A stretch of 58,469 bases of DNA from contig CALVEV010000002.1 of the NCBI GenBank assembly GCA_944326685.1, positions 1-58,469 of the forward strand. Direction: 5' to 3'. Source of the stretch: Candidatus Gastranaerophilales bacterium. Its GTDB lineage: Bacteria; Cyanobacteriota; Vampirovibrionia; Gastranaerophilales; Gastranaerophilaceae. Positions 16,206-23,796 of the stretch are shown one piece after another. The notes below the pieces were generated by a model that had not been told where the DNA came from, searched no databases, and saw nothing but the letters and a program-made list of their open reading frames with translations. The position numbers and the translations under genes were made by a program. How positions within the stretch are numbered: the first letter of the stretch is position 1; the number at the start of each line of letters is the position of its first letter.

Positions 16206-16236
16206 AAACGGGTGATATTTTCACCCGTTTATTTTA
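16206..16236 (+). terminator. Terminator of the cupin gene
   Basis: Stem AAACGGGTGA / TCACCCGTTT with loop TATTT, then ATTTTAT. Its T-rich tail runs into the -10 box of the next gene. Confidence 0.88.
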
Positions 16237-16246
16237 TAATTTGTAT

Positions 16247-17218
16247 ATGTATTCAAAAGACGAAATTATAAATATTCTTTCATCAAATGATGATTCTATA
16301 TTAAAAACTGCAGATGAAATTAGAAAACAATATGTTGGAGAAGATGTTCATTTAAGAGGTTTAATTGAATTTTCTAACTATTGCAATAGAACTTGTTATT
16401 ATTGTGGATTAAGATATGAAAATAAAAACATTCAAAGATATAGGTTAACTCCAGAAGATATAATTGCGACAGCAAAGTATGCTAAAAATATTGGTTTGAA
16501 AACTATTGTTTTACAGGCTGGAGAAGATGTATGTTTTTCTAATAACATATTATGCAATATTATTGAACAAATAAAAAAGTTAGATGTTGCACTTACATTA
16601 AGTATTGGTGAAAAAACATATGATGAATATAAATCATTTAAAGATGCAGGTGTTGATAGGTATTTATTAAGAATAGAAACAACTGATAAAACATTATATA
16701 ATGCGTTGCATCCAAATATGTCTTTTGAAAATAGGATAGAATGTTTATATAATCTAAAAAGTTTAGGTTTTGAAACTGGGACAGGAAGCCTCGTTGGTCT
16801 TCCTAATCAAACAATAGAATCCCTAGCTAATGATATATTGTTTTTTAAAACGTTAGATGCTGATATGATTGGAATTGGTCCATTTATTCCGCATCCTTGT
16901 ACTCCATTAGGAGATTCAGATGTTGATTTAAAGAAAAATTTTGATTTATCAATAAAAGTTATGGCTATTACAAGAATTTTATTAAAAAATATAAATATTC
17001 CAGCAACTACAGCAATGGAAACATTAAATCCTAATGGTCAAATTATTGCTCTACAATCAGGAGCTAATGTAATAATGCCTAATATAACAAATGATGAATG
17101 TAAAAAGAAATATACTATTTATCCCAATAAACAAAATCAAGATATAATTTTAGCTAAAGAAAAAATTTATTCTATAGGAAGAGCAATATCAGTTAATAAA
17201 GGATTTCGTTCCAAATAA
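16247..17218 (+). CDS. hydE: [FeFe]-hydrogenase maturase HydE (radical SAM)
   Basis: 323 aa from ATG 16247 (an in-frame TTG lies at 16241). The radical-SAM CX3CX2C cluster is CNRTCYYC (C46, C50, C53), followed by GLRYENKNIQRYRLTPEDI, typical of HydE, and later GSLVGLPNQT and PHPCTPLGD. HydE works with HydF and HydG to build the H-cluster dithiomethylamine ligand. Its presence implies an [FeFe] hydrogenase and H2 metabolism, encoded elsewhere. TATAAT at 16235-16240 is six bases from the ATG with no ribosome site, so the mRNA may be leaderless. Confidence 0.92.
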   Translation: MYSKDEIINILSSNDDSILKTADEIRKQYVGEDVHLRGLIEFSNYCNRTCYYCGLRYENKNIQRYRLTPEDIIATAKYAKNIGLKTIVLQAGEDVCFSNNILCNIIEQIKKLDVALTLSIGEKTYDEYKSFKDAGVDRYLLRIETTDKTLYNALHPNMSFENRIECLYNLKSLGFETGTGSLVGLPNQTIESLANDILFFKTLDADMIGIGPFIPHPCTPLGDSDVDLKKNFDLSIKVMAITRILLKNINIPATTAMETLNPNGQIIALQSGANVIMPNITNDECKKKYTIYPNKQNQDIILAKEKIYSIGRAISVNKGFRSK

Positions 17219-17224
17219 AAAGAA

Positions 17225-17246
17225 AAGCGGAAGTTTCCTTCCGCAG
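17225..17246 (-). terminator. Flagellin terminator
   Basis: Stem GCGGAAG/CTTCCGC with a four-base loop. On the minus strand it is followed by TTTTCTTTTT. It lies about 55 bp past the flagellin stop and may also end hydE. Confidence 0.8.
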
Positions 17247-17299
17247 AATTTTCCCATATATAAGTATCAAATTTGTATCGTATAAGTTTTTTATTATTA

Positions 17300-18148
17300 T
17301 TAAATTAAGTTTAATGCAATTGATGGTGCTTGGTTTGCAGTTGCTAACAATGAAGCAGATGCTTGTTGTAAAATTTGAGCTTTGATAAATGCAGATGATT
17401 CTTCAGCAACATCAGCATCTTTAATTGTTGATAATGAAGATGTTACGTTTTCAAATTGAACAGTTAGGGCATCACTAGCTGATTCTAATCTGTTTTGATA
17501 AGAACCGATTTGAGTTTGTCTTGTTGAAACAGTATCAATAGCTAAGTCTAGAGCATCTAAAGCTGTATTATATTCATCCCCGCCAGCAACAAAATAATCT
17601 AGGAATGCAGCTCCATCAACGCCCATTAATGTACTAGCTTCACTATTTGCAAATAGGTCTGCGTTTAATTTAATAGAACTATTTTCTGATGAATCAATAC
17701 CACATTGAATATTAATTTCTCCAGATGAACCATCCATCAATTTAATACCGTTAAATTCACAACTATTTGCAACTCGATTTATTTCTGCTAATCTTGCTTC
17801 TACTTCTGATTTGATTGCGTCTATTGATTCTTGTCCATATGTTCCGTTTGCAGCTTGTTCGGTTAAGTCTCTTATACGTTGCAAGTGAGTTGTTAGCAAA
17901 TCATAGTTACTTTCAACTGTATTCAACATGCTAGTACCAATAGAACAGTTGTCTTGAGCAACTGATACTGAACTTAATTGAACATCCATTTTTTTTGCAA
18001 CAAAGTATCCAGCTGCATCATCTTTAGCAGAGTTGATTTTAAATCCTGTAGTCATTCTTTCCATCGCTTGATTTAAGCTGTTTGTTGCAATGTTCATGTT
18101 TTTTTGAACAAGTAATGAAGCCAAGTTTGTGTTAACTGTAAGTGCCAT
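17300..18148 (-). CDS. fliC: Flagellin
   Basis: 282 aa, a compact flagellin made almost only of the conserved D0/D1 parts. The N-terminal block (ALTVNTNLASL..., SLNQAMERMTTGFKINSAKDDAAGY) and C-terminal block (DADVAEESSAFIKAQILQQASASLLATANQAP) are both complete. The central 100 residues are short, so no D2/D3 surface domain is expected. It is exported by the flagellar type III system and polymerises into the filament. Start ATG 18148 follows AAAGGAG. A leader of about 250 nt precedes it (18149-18405). Confidence 0.96.
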   Translation of the reverse strand: MALTVNTNLASLLVQKNMNIATNSLNQAMERMTTGFKINSAKDDAAGYFVAKKMDVQLSSVSVAQDNCSIGTSMLNTVESNYDLLTTHLQRIRDLTEQAANGTYGQESIDAIKSEVEARLAEINRVANSCEFNGIKLMDGSSGEINIQCGIDSSENSSIKLNADLFANSEASTLMGVDGAAFLDYFVAGGDEYNTALDALDLAIDTVSTRQTQIGSYQNRLESASDALTVQFENVTSSLSTIKDADVAEESSAFIKAQILQQASASLLATANQAPSIALNLI

Positions 18149-18405
18149 AAATTGATACTCCTTTCAATCGTGACGGGGTAAACATCCAGTTACAAGCACA
18201 AACGTATAGATGCCAATAGCGCTTGCTTTACTTAGCTGTTTTAGATTATGACTGTTCTAAATCCTATAGAATACAATCATCAAATATTTAATTCATAGCG
18301 TTAATTTTTCAGGTAAATAATCCATTTCTACCTTGAAAAACGACAACTGTTGATTTGTGGGTAATGTACCTTTCCGTGTCCCCGAGTAATGTATATCCGT
18401 ATACT
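18149..18405 (-). promoter_or_regulatory. Long flagellin 5' leader with repeated GGA motifs
   Basis: No ORF fits here on the minus strand. A promoter candidate at about 18409-18436 (TTTACA, 17 bp, ATAATA on the minus strand) would give a leader near 255 nt. On the transcript strand it contains about seven GGA trinucleotides, one in the Shine-Dalgarno AAAGGAG, plus inverted segments. Repeated GGA around a flagellin ribosome site is the known pattern for CsrA control in Bacillus. Here that is an inference. Confidence 0.45.
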
Positions 18406-18626
18406 TGTATTATTACACATGTTTTAAAAATGTAAACCCTTTTGCATATTTAATGTTACAAAAGTATATATTTAAGAAATATTATAGTGATAATAGTGCT
18501 TTTTACTTTATTTATAAAAATGCATTGTAATATGAATGTAAAATTTTGTAAATAAATGAACAAAAAAGCTAAAGATTTGCCTAAAAAAGCCGATATAGAA
18601 ACTACAGTCAAAAGAAAGGATAGTAT

Positions 18627-18782
18627 ATGTTAAAAAAGATTGAGACACCTACTTGTAATACCTTCAGTGGCGTAGAATATATACTCAGAGGTGCAAAGAA
18701 AAGACGCGCTTCTGCTATAGCAAATGCCAGACGAATGAATGCCGAAGTCGGAGTTCAAACAAAACTGGTAGCGGTTAAGTAA
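18627..18782 (+). CDS. 51-aa basic small protein
   Basis: ATG 18627 follows AAAGGAT. The 51-aa product begins MLKKIETPTCNTFSGVEYIL and has an Arg/Lys/Ala-rich centre (RGAKKRRASAIANARR). Codon use is less AT-rich than in neighbouring genes, and a terminator hairpin lies about 40 bp past the stop, so it looks like a genuine monocistronic gene. The basic helix could bind nucleic acid. No family is recognised. Confidence 0.65.
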   Translation: MLKKIETPTCNTFSGVEYILRGAKKRRASAIANARRMNAEVGVQTKLVAVK

Positions 18783-18823
18783 TCATGGTCTAACGATTTA
18801 GTAAGATAGTTGAGAGTAATTTT

Positions 18824-18850
18824 AAGCGAACAAAAAGTTCGCTTTTATTT
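18824..18850 (+). terminator. Terminator of the 51-aa gene
   Basis: Stem AAGCGAAC/GTTCGCTT with an A-rich loop, followed by TTATTTT. Confidence 0.8.
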
Positions 18851-18902
18851 TGCAAAAAAAATAATTTATGATAAGATATATATAGCTTAGAGGAAAGACC
18901 TT

Positions 18903-18992
18903 GGAAAAGTGGCCGAGTAGGCTTAAGGCGGCACCCTGCTAAGGTGTTGTGTGGAGTAATCTGCACCGTGGGTTCGAATCCCACCTTTTCCG
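18903..18992 (+). tRNA. tRNA-Ser (anticodon GCT)
   Basis: A 90-nt class II tRNA. The acceptor is GGAAAAG/CTTTTCC with discriminator G. The anticodon stem is GCACC/GGTGT around CTGCTAA (anticodon GCT), the variable arm is long, and the T-arm is GTGGG-TTCGAAT-CCCAC. CCA is not encoded. The last 16 bases plus 5 bases of flank recur at 19160-19180. Confidence 0.94.
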
Positions 18993-18997
18993 AATTT
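18977..18997 (+). repeat. Direct repeat copy A (tRNA-Ser 3' end)
   Basis: This 21-bp segment covers the last 16 bases of tRNA-Ser plus five flanking bases. A perfect copy is at 19160-19180. Confidence 0.9.
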
Positions 18998-19159
18998 TAA
19001 AGACCCTTCGGGGTCTTTTTTTGTGGGATGAGAACCACAAAGCGATAGCTTTGTCCAGGTTCGAGCGCGAGTGAGCTGAGGGCGAAGGTCTTTTCTTTGG
19101 AGCAAGTATCACTTGCGAAAAGAAAAACCGTAGTCCCGTTAAATGCGAACGAGCAAGAC
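18998..19159 (+). other. Insert between tRNA-Ser 3'-end repeats
   Basis: 162 bp, clearly richer in G and C than its surroundings. It holds the tRNA terminator (AGACCC-TTCG-GGGTCT, then T7), TTTGTGG...CCACAAA, AAAGC...GCTTT and GCAAG-TATCA-CTTGC hairpins, and GGTTCGAG, which resembles a tRNA T-loop. No ORF looks real. The bracketing direct repeats resemble attachment sites or a partial tandem duplication. Confidence 0.55.
18999..19022 (+). terminator. tRNA-Ser terminator
   Basis: AAGACCC-TTCG-GGGTCTT followed by a run of T. Confidence 0.9.
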
Positions 19160-19180
19160 AATCCCACCTTTTCCGAATTT
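19160..19180 (+). repeat. Direct repeat copy B (partial tRNA-Ser 3' end)
   Basis: A perfect 21-bp copy of 18977-18997, 183 bp downstream, standing without the rest of the tRNA. Confidence 0.9.
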
Positions 19181-19222
19181 ATTAAAACCACCTTTGATTA
19201 GTTTGCGAAATTTTAAATAATT

Positions 19223-20521
19223 TTATATTTTTTTTATTTTTATTTTAACAATTCTTGATGAGTCCATTTCTGATATTGTGTATTTAAAATATTCATCTGT
19301 AACTTCATCGTTAGTTATCGGTATGCGACCTAACATCTTTACAACATAGCCACCTACAGTTGTTATATCTTCGTTATCTAGCTTAATCCCAAATTTTTCA
19401 GCGAACTCATCTATTCTATATTTCCCACAAACTTCATATTCATTTTCTGAAATTCTAGAGAATTCACATTCTTCATCATCAAATTCATCTTGAACTTCAC
19501 CAAAAATTTCTTCTAAAACATCTTCATGGGTTACTAATCCACTTGTTCCTCCAAACTCATCTACGACAATAGCCATTTGGAATTTTCGTTTTTGAAATTC
19601 TTGTGCTAATTTTTCAATTGGCATAGTTTCAGGTACATAAAATTTTTCTCTTAATAATGATGAAAGATTTATTTCTTCTCTCTTTACCATTATAGAAAAC
19701 AAATCTTTTGTGTGTAAAAATCCAACAATATCATCAATGTTGTCTTTGTATACCGGATATCGAGTATATTGATTATCTATAATTATTTTATAAATTTCTT
19801 CTACTGTTGCATCGATTGGTATGCAAACCATATCAGGTCTAGGAATCATAACATCTTGAGCTGTTAAATCTGAGAATTTAAATACATTCTGTAATATCTC
19901 AGCTTCTTTTTGGTTTAATACACCCCCTTTATAACTTGCATCTATCAACATATTTAATTCTTCTGTGGAATATACAGCTTGATGAGCGGGTGCTGGTTCT
20001 ATTTTTAGCAATCGTAATAAACTATTACCAAGACCATTTAATAAAAATATCATTGGTGCAAAAAGTCTTGTTACAACATACATAGGTTTTGCAACCCATA
20101 GAGTAGTTCCAACAGGAAACTGTAACGCAATAGATTTGGGCATTAATTCTCCAATGACAACGTGTAATATTGTTATTAATGCAAAAGAAATTGTTACTGC
20201 AAGACTATGTGCTGCAATAATTTCTGCTTTAAGTGGTAAGAAATGGAATATTGGTAATAATAGTTTTGCTAAAGTTGATTCTCCTACCCAACCTATACCT
20301 AAACTAGCAATTGTAATACCAAGTTGTACAGCTGCAATATATCTATCGATATTTTTTATTGCATCAAGTGCTAATTTTGCATTGAAATTACCTTCGTTTG
20401 CTAATTGTTTTATTTTAGTTTTTCTGACACCTACCAATGCAAATTCTGCAGCTACAAAAAAAGCGTTTAAAAATAATAATATAATTATTATAATTAAATT
20501 GAAGGCTAATTTTATACTCAC
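19223..20521 (-). CDS. CNNM/CorC-type CBS-domain membrane protein
   Basis: About 432 aa. The start is GTG 20521 or TTG 20524; GGGG lies seven bases before the GTG. The N-terminal DUF21/CNNM domain (about 1-190) has four hydrophobic helices with FFVAAEFALVGVRKTKI at its start. Two CBS domains follow (from VMIPRPDMVCIP to VVDEFGGTSGLVTHEDVLEEIFGEVQDEFD), then a CorC/HlyC C-terminal domain. Proteins of this layout are annotated as hemolysin-like, but characterised relatives act in Mg2+ or Co2+ export. It stands alone between tRNA-Ser and the cysteine-peptidase-like pair. Confidence 0.9.
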   Translation of the reverse strand: MSIKLAFNLIIIIILLFLNAFFVAAEFALVGVRKTKIKQLANEGNFNAKLALDAIKNIDRYIAAVQLGITIASLGIGWVGESTLAKLLLPIFHFLPLKAEIIAAHSLAVTISFALITILHVVIGELMPKSIALQFPVGTTLWVAKPMYVVTRLFAPMIFLLNGLGNSLLRLLKIEPAPAHQAVYSTEELNMLIDASYKGGVLNQKEAEILQNVFKFSDLTAQDVMIPRPDMVCIPIDATVEEIYKIIIDNQYTRYPVYKDNIDDIVGFLHTKDLFSIMVKREEINLSSLLREKFYVPETMPIEKLAQEFQKRKFQMAIVVDEFGGTSGLVTHEDVLEEIFGEVQDEFDDEECEFSRISENEYEVCGKYRIDEFAEKFGIKLDNEDITTVGGYVVKMLGRIPITNDEVTDEYFKYTISEMDSSRIVKIKIKKI

Positions 20522-20594
20522 CAATTTACCCCATAATTCCTAAATTAAAATCAGAATAATATAAATTTTAATCTATTGCAAATATTTTATAATT

Positions 20595-21437
20595 TTAAAA
20601 CATCATAAAATGTTTTAGCCATAAGAATGCTCTCGTATATATAGGTGGCTTTTCCGTTGTGTATTTTTTTAAACAATTTTTTTTCTTTATATCTGAAAAA
20701 ATATTTTCTGGAACGTCTGTTAGTAATTCTAAGTATGGATTTTTTTCTTGTTTGTTCTTTTTAATCATTAATTCTGGGTAATTATAACGTAATACTGCAT
20801 AATTATTTCTACCTAGAGGATACATATAATCTTCTTTTAATAATATTTTAAATTTGTTATTGATTTTATGTAAAGGAATTTCCCCTCTATATTTGCTAAG
20901 TGAATCTTTTGCGAATCCAGTGAAACCAGCCCAAGTATCTACAATTATAGCCTCATTATTTGGTTTGCAGAGGTCAACTTTAGGAATTTTATTTTTGTCT
21001 AAATATTTAAAATTTATTAAAGTAACAACGTGATCAAGGTCTATAACTTCTTTTGTTTTATTGTTGTATGCGTATATTGAAAAATTTTTAACATTTTCAT
21101 AGCCATTAGCTTTTAATATCGCATTTGTTAAACAGGCTTGTTCATAGCAGTTACCAATTCTACCTTTTTTCATACCTGTGACCATTCTAAAAAATGAACT
21201 TTGTTCAGAAATTGCTCTATCATAAAAGTTCCTTAATGAAACTACTAATTCCCCAATTGTGTATTGAATTTTTCTTGAATTTGCTGTCTTTCTTCTTGTT
21301 TTAAATCTATTTAATGCTGTATTTGAATAAACTGGAAATTCATTATGAATTTTTCTCATTAAATTATCAGCTTTTTTGACTTCTATATTTCTTGATTTAA
21401 AATTAAGATTATAGTTTTGCTCATTATTAATTAACAT
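20595..21437 (-). CDS. Putative cysteine-peptidase/transglutaminase-fold protein (copy 2)
   Basis: 280 aa. With the next gene it forms a tandem pair sharing the same blocks: NFKSRN near the N-terminus, IGNCYEQA with C97, IDLDHVV with H136, and IVDTWAGF with D167. The order Cys-His-Asp, a GxC helix start and a DxW strand match the catalytic layout of transglutaminase-like and papain-fold enzymes. No overall family is recognised, so enzymatic activity is inferred. There is no signal peptide. It starts 11 bp after the stop of its paralogue, so the pair is probably co-transcribed. Confidence 0.7.
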   Translation of the reverse strand: MLINNEQNYNLNFKSRNIEVKKADNLMRKIHNEFPVYSNTALNRFKTRRKTANSRKIQYTIGELVVSLRNFYDRAISEQSSFFRMVTGMKKGRIGNCYEQACLTNAILKANGYENVKNFSIYAYNNKTKEVIDLDHVVTLINFKYLDKNKIPKVDLCKPNNEAIIVDTWAGFTGFAKDSLSKYRGEIPLHKINNKFKILLKEDYMYPLGRNNYAVLRYNYPELMIKKNKQEKNPYLELLTDVPENIFSDIKKKNCLKKYTTEKPPIYTRAFLWLKHFMMF

Positions 21438-21448
21438 TATTAGCTATG

Positions 21449-22363
21449 TTACCCCATAAATAGAAAATTTATAATTTTTTCAGTAAAAGCTGTTTTAGCT
21501 TTTTTTATAAACTCATTAAATTTATTTGTTTGTTTTTCTTCTACTTTAGGTCTTGTGTTTATTAAATCATAACTTTTTTTTACATTTTGAATATTTTCAT
21601 CTGGATATTCAGTTACCTGAAAAAATGAAAAAGAATAAGCATTTTTTGCCTTATCTTTATTCTCATGAGTCAATAAATTAGGATATTCTGCTGTTAAATG
21701 TTTAATCTCTGAGCCAGAAAAATCTAATTTCTGTTGAGGAATTAAAACTATCTTATCTCCTGGTTCTAAATTTTTACTAAAATATGCTTCATTTTTATAT
21801 TTTGTAAACGCATTATTTGAAAAATCTGCAAATCCTGACCAAGAATCTAATATGATTCCTTCTTTATTAGGAGTTATCAAATGTTCTGGTTTTATGGTTT
21901 CTACACCATCCCAATATTTATAATCTTTAGGTTGGTTTATATTTATTCCTGAAACTATGTGATCTAAATCTTTAATTTTGTTTTTTTCTTTATTAAAAGC
22001 ATATAAGTAATATGTTTGGGCGTTTTTATATCCGTTTAATTCTAAAGCTGTAGAAGTTGCTAATGCTTGTTCGTAACAATTTCCAACTCGCATTTTTTTC
22101 ATTCCTGCTAAAGCTCTAAATGTATTAACATAATTATTGTCAGGAGAATAGTAAGTTCTTAAATTACTGATTAGTGTTGATACACAATCAACAAAATTTT
22201 TGCACTCAGGATTCTTTTTAGCTGATTCAAAGCAATCTAGCTTGGAATTTGATAAAACAGGAAATTCTTTGCGAACATTACGGCAAATTTCATCTGCTTT
22301 TCGTATTGATATGTTCCTAGATTTAAATGAAGGAGATGGGGTATTGTTTATATAATTATTCAT
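21449..22363 (-). CDS. Putative cysteine-peptidase/transglutaminase-fold protein (copy 1)
   Basis: 304 aa, first gene of the tandem pair. Shared blocks are SFKSRNISIRKAD at 12-24, VGNCYEQA with C96, KDLDHIV with H135, and ILDSWSGF with D173. An extra loop of about 10 residues lies between His and Asp compared with copy 2. The C-terminus ends in a basic hydrophobic helix. On the minus strand TATAAT lies five bases before the ATG and no ribosome site is seen, so the mRNA may be leaderless. The substrate is unknown; a host- or prey-directed effector or a peptidoglycan or protein modifier is possible. Confidence 0.72.
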   Translation of the reverse strand: MNNYINNTPSPSFKSRNISIRKADEICRNVRKEFPVLSNSKLDCFESAKKNPECKNFVDCVSTLISNLRTYYSPDNNYVNTFRALAGMKKMRVGNCYEQALATSTALELNGYKNAQTYYLYAFNKEKNKIKDLDHIVSGININQPKDYKYWDGVETIKPEHLITPNKEGIILDSWSGFADFSNNAFTKYKNEAYFSKNLEPGDKIVLIPQQKLDFSGSEIKHLTAEYPNLLTHENKDKAKNAYSFSFFQVTEYPDENIQNVKKSYDLINTRPKVEEKQTNKFNEFIKKAKTAFTEKIINFLFMG

Positions 22364-22484
22364 ATCAGATTATAAAGCTCTGAAAAAATAAATTTGCTAT
22401 TAGTATAATAATTCTTTACATTAGCCGTTATAGTAATGTTTTATTTTTAATTAAATTTAAAATATGTTTAAAGGAGGGAATGTT

Positions 22485-22691
22485 ATGTTTAATTTCTTAA
22501 AATACTTTTCATTTATTTTAGTAATTATTGGTGCAATCAACTGGGGACTTATAGGGTTCTTTAATTTTGATTTAGTTGCTGCAATATTTGGAGAAATGAC
22601 AATGATGTCTAGAATAGTTTATTCGTTAGTAGGGATAAGCGCTATCGTATCAGCTATTACTACTTACATGTGCCATGCTGATTGTTATTAA
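22485..22691 (+). CDS. DUF378 small membrane protein
   Basis: 68 aa from ATG 22485, preceded by AAAGGAGGGAATGTT. The ATG at 22464 lies upstream of that ribosome site and is not used. It has two membrane helices, with INWGLIGFFNFDLVAAIFG and RIVYSLVGISAI as the DUF378 signature. The function of the family is unknown. It is monocistronic with its own terminator. Confidence 0.88.
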   Translation: MFNFLKYFSFILVIIGAINWGLIGFFNFDLVAAIFGEMTMMSRIVYSLVGISAIVSAITTYMCHADCY

Positions 22692-22697
22692 ATAACT

Positions 22698-22730
22698 AAA
22701 CTAGCCTTCTATTTAGAAGGCTAGTTTTTG
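22698..22730 (+). terminator. Terminator of the DUF378 gene
   Basis: Stem AAACTAGCCTTCT / AGAAGGCTAGTTT with loop ATTT, then TT. Confidence 0.9.
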
Positions 22731-22757
22731 CTTAATTATTTTAATAAAATCCTATAA

Positions 22758-23531
22758 CTATGGTTTAATAACTTCAGATATTGATCCATCTGGTTTGTAG
22801 CTGGTTGTTTTTACTCCTTTCCCTGTTGTTGGGTCATAGTCAGTAATATTCTTTACAGATATACCATCTTCATAGTATAAAGTTGTTTTTAGTGGATTTT
22901 TAGTTGTTGGGTCAAAGTCGACAACGTGAAAAGTCGTTCCATCATTATTGTACGATGTTATTTTTAGTTTATTTCCAGTTGTTGGATCAAAGTTTGCAAT
23001 ACTAGAAATAGTCTTACCATCTTTCTTGTAAAAAGTTATTTTTAGCTTATTTTCAGTTGTTGGATCAAAGTTTGTAATACTAGAAATAGTCTTACCATCT
23101 TCATGATAATAAGTGTCTTTTATTTTATTCATAGTTTTTGGGTGAATATCTGAAGTAAGTTCTAATTTCCCAGTTTTAGTATTATAGTTATGTATAAAAC
23201 TTACTGTTTTACCATCTTTTGATGCAAAACTTCTAATAATCTGACCTTGTTCGTTTAATTCATCTTTATATTTGATGCCATCTAATTCTCGAATTTTACC
23301 TTCTATTTTTGAAAAATTTTTAGTTGCACTACGCCACCAATTAATTTTATGTCCTATAATTCCTATTGCGACTGTTGCTGCGAGTGCAGTTGCGCCTATC
23401 ATATACTTTGTAGCATTTGATTTTTCTTTATTTTCTTCTAGATTAGTTGACTGTTTTGTTTCTATTTTTACTTTTGGGTGATTGTTGTGAATAGTATTTA
23501 CATTCTTATCCGTAATTTTATATATAGCCAT
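22758..23531 (-). CDS. Membrane-anchored protein with tandem 26-aa repeats (DUF2963-like)
   Basis: 257 aa with one membrane helix at 43-60. From about residue 130 there are four to five repeats of about 26 aa with the core FDPTTGNKLK...Y..DGKTISSI. Two of the repeats are nearly identical in DNA with a 78-bp period (around 22978 and 23056), so they duplicated recently. The repeat resembles DUF2963, a family best known from phytoplasmas, and more loosely other beta-hairpin DG repeats. It would project a beta-rich repeat domain from the membrane, perhaps for binding. GGAG precedes the ATG. Confidence 0.75.
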   Translation of the reverse strand: MAIYKITDKNVNTIHNNHPKVKIETKQSTNLEENKEKSNATKYMIGATALAATVAIGIIGHKINWWRSATKNFSKIEGKIRELDGIKYKDELNEQGQIIRSFASKDGKTVSFIHNYNTKTGKLELTSDIHPKTMNKIKDTYYHEDGKTISSITNFDPTTENKLKITFYKKDGKTISSIANFDPTTGNKLKITSYNNDGTTFHVVDFDPTTKNPLKTTLYYEDGISVKNITDYDPTTGKGVKTTSYKPDGSISEVIKP

Positions 23532-23796
23532 TATATATACTCCGTTCTCTGTTGGTTTCTGATAATATAAATACTTTGAATAATTTTTTTGCTATAAATT
23601 AATATATATGTTTACAATTTTTAATAAAATGAATACAAATATGTGCATAGGAATTTTATTATATATTTTTAGTGTTTAATAAATTATTTAAGATATAAAA
23701 ATATTTTGTTTATAATTTTCGTACAATTATTACTCTTATTAATATACCTAACTAGATAATTTATTTTTTTATTGAAGAATTTAATATAAAACTGTT
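23532..23796. promoter_or_regulatory. AT-rich divergent intergenic region
   Basis: 265 bp of extreme AT content between the repeat protein (minus) and the MCE gene (plus). TATAAA at 23785-23790 is six bases before the MCE start codon. Nothing else can be supported. Confidence 0.4.

Noticed and set aside
18149..18405. c-di-GMP riboswitch in the flagellin leader
   Set aside because: I could not match the conserved GEMM bases. The leader is better described as GGA-rich and of unknown fold.
18790..19191. Several 60-64-aa minus-strand frames over the tRNA-Ser locus
   Set aside because: They run through the tRNA gene and terminator, overlap each other in different frames and have no ribosome sites. 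One contains the GFEPTVQ-type peptide often produced by false ORFs across tRNA genes.
22978..23120. CRISPR array
   Set aside because: The 78-bp repeats are in-frame coding repeats of a protein, without spacers.
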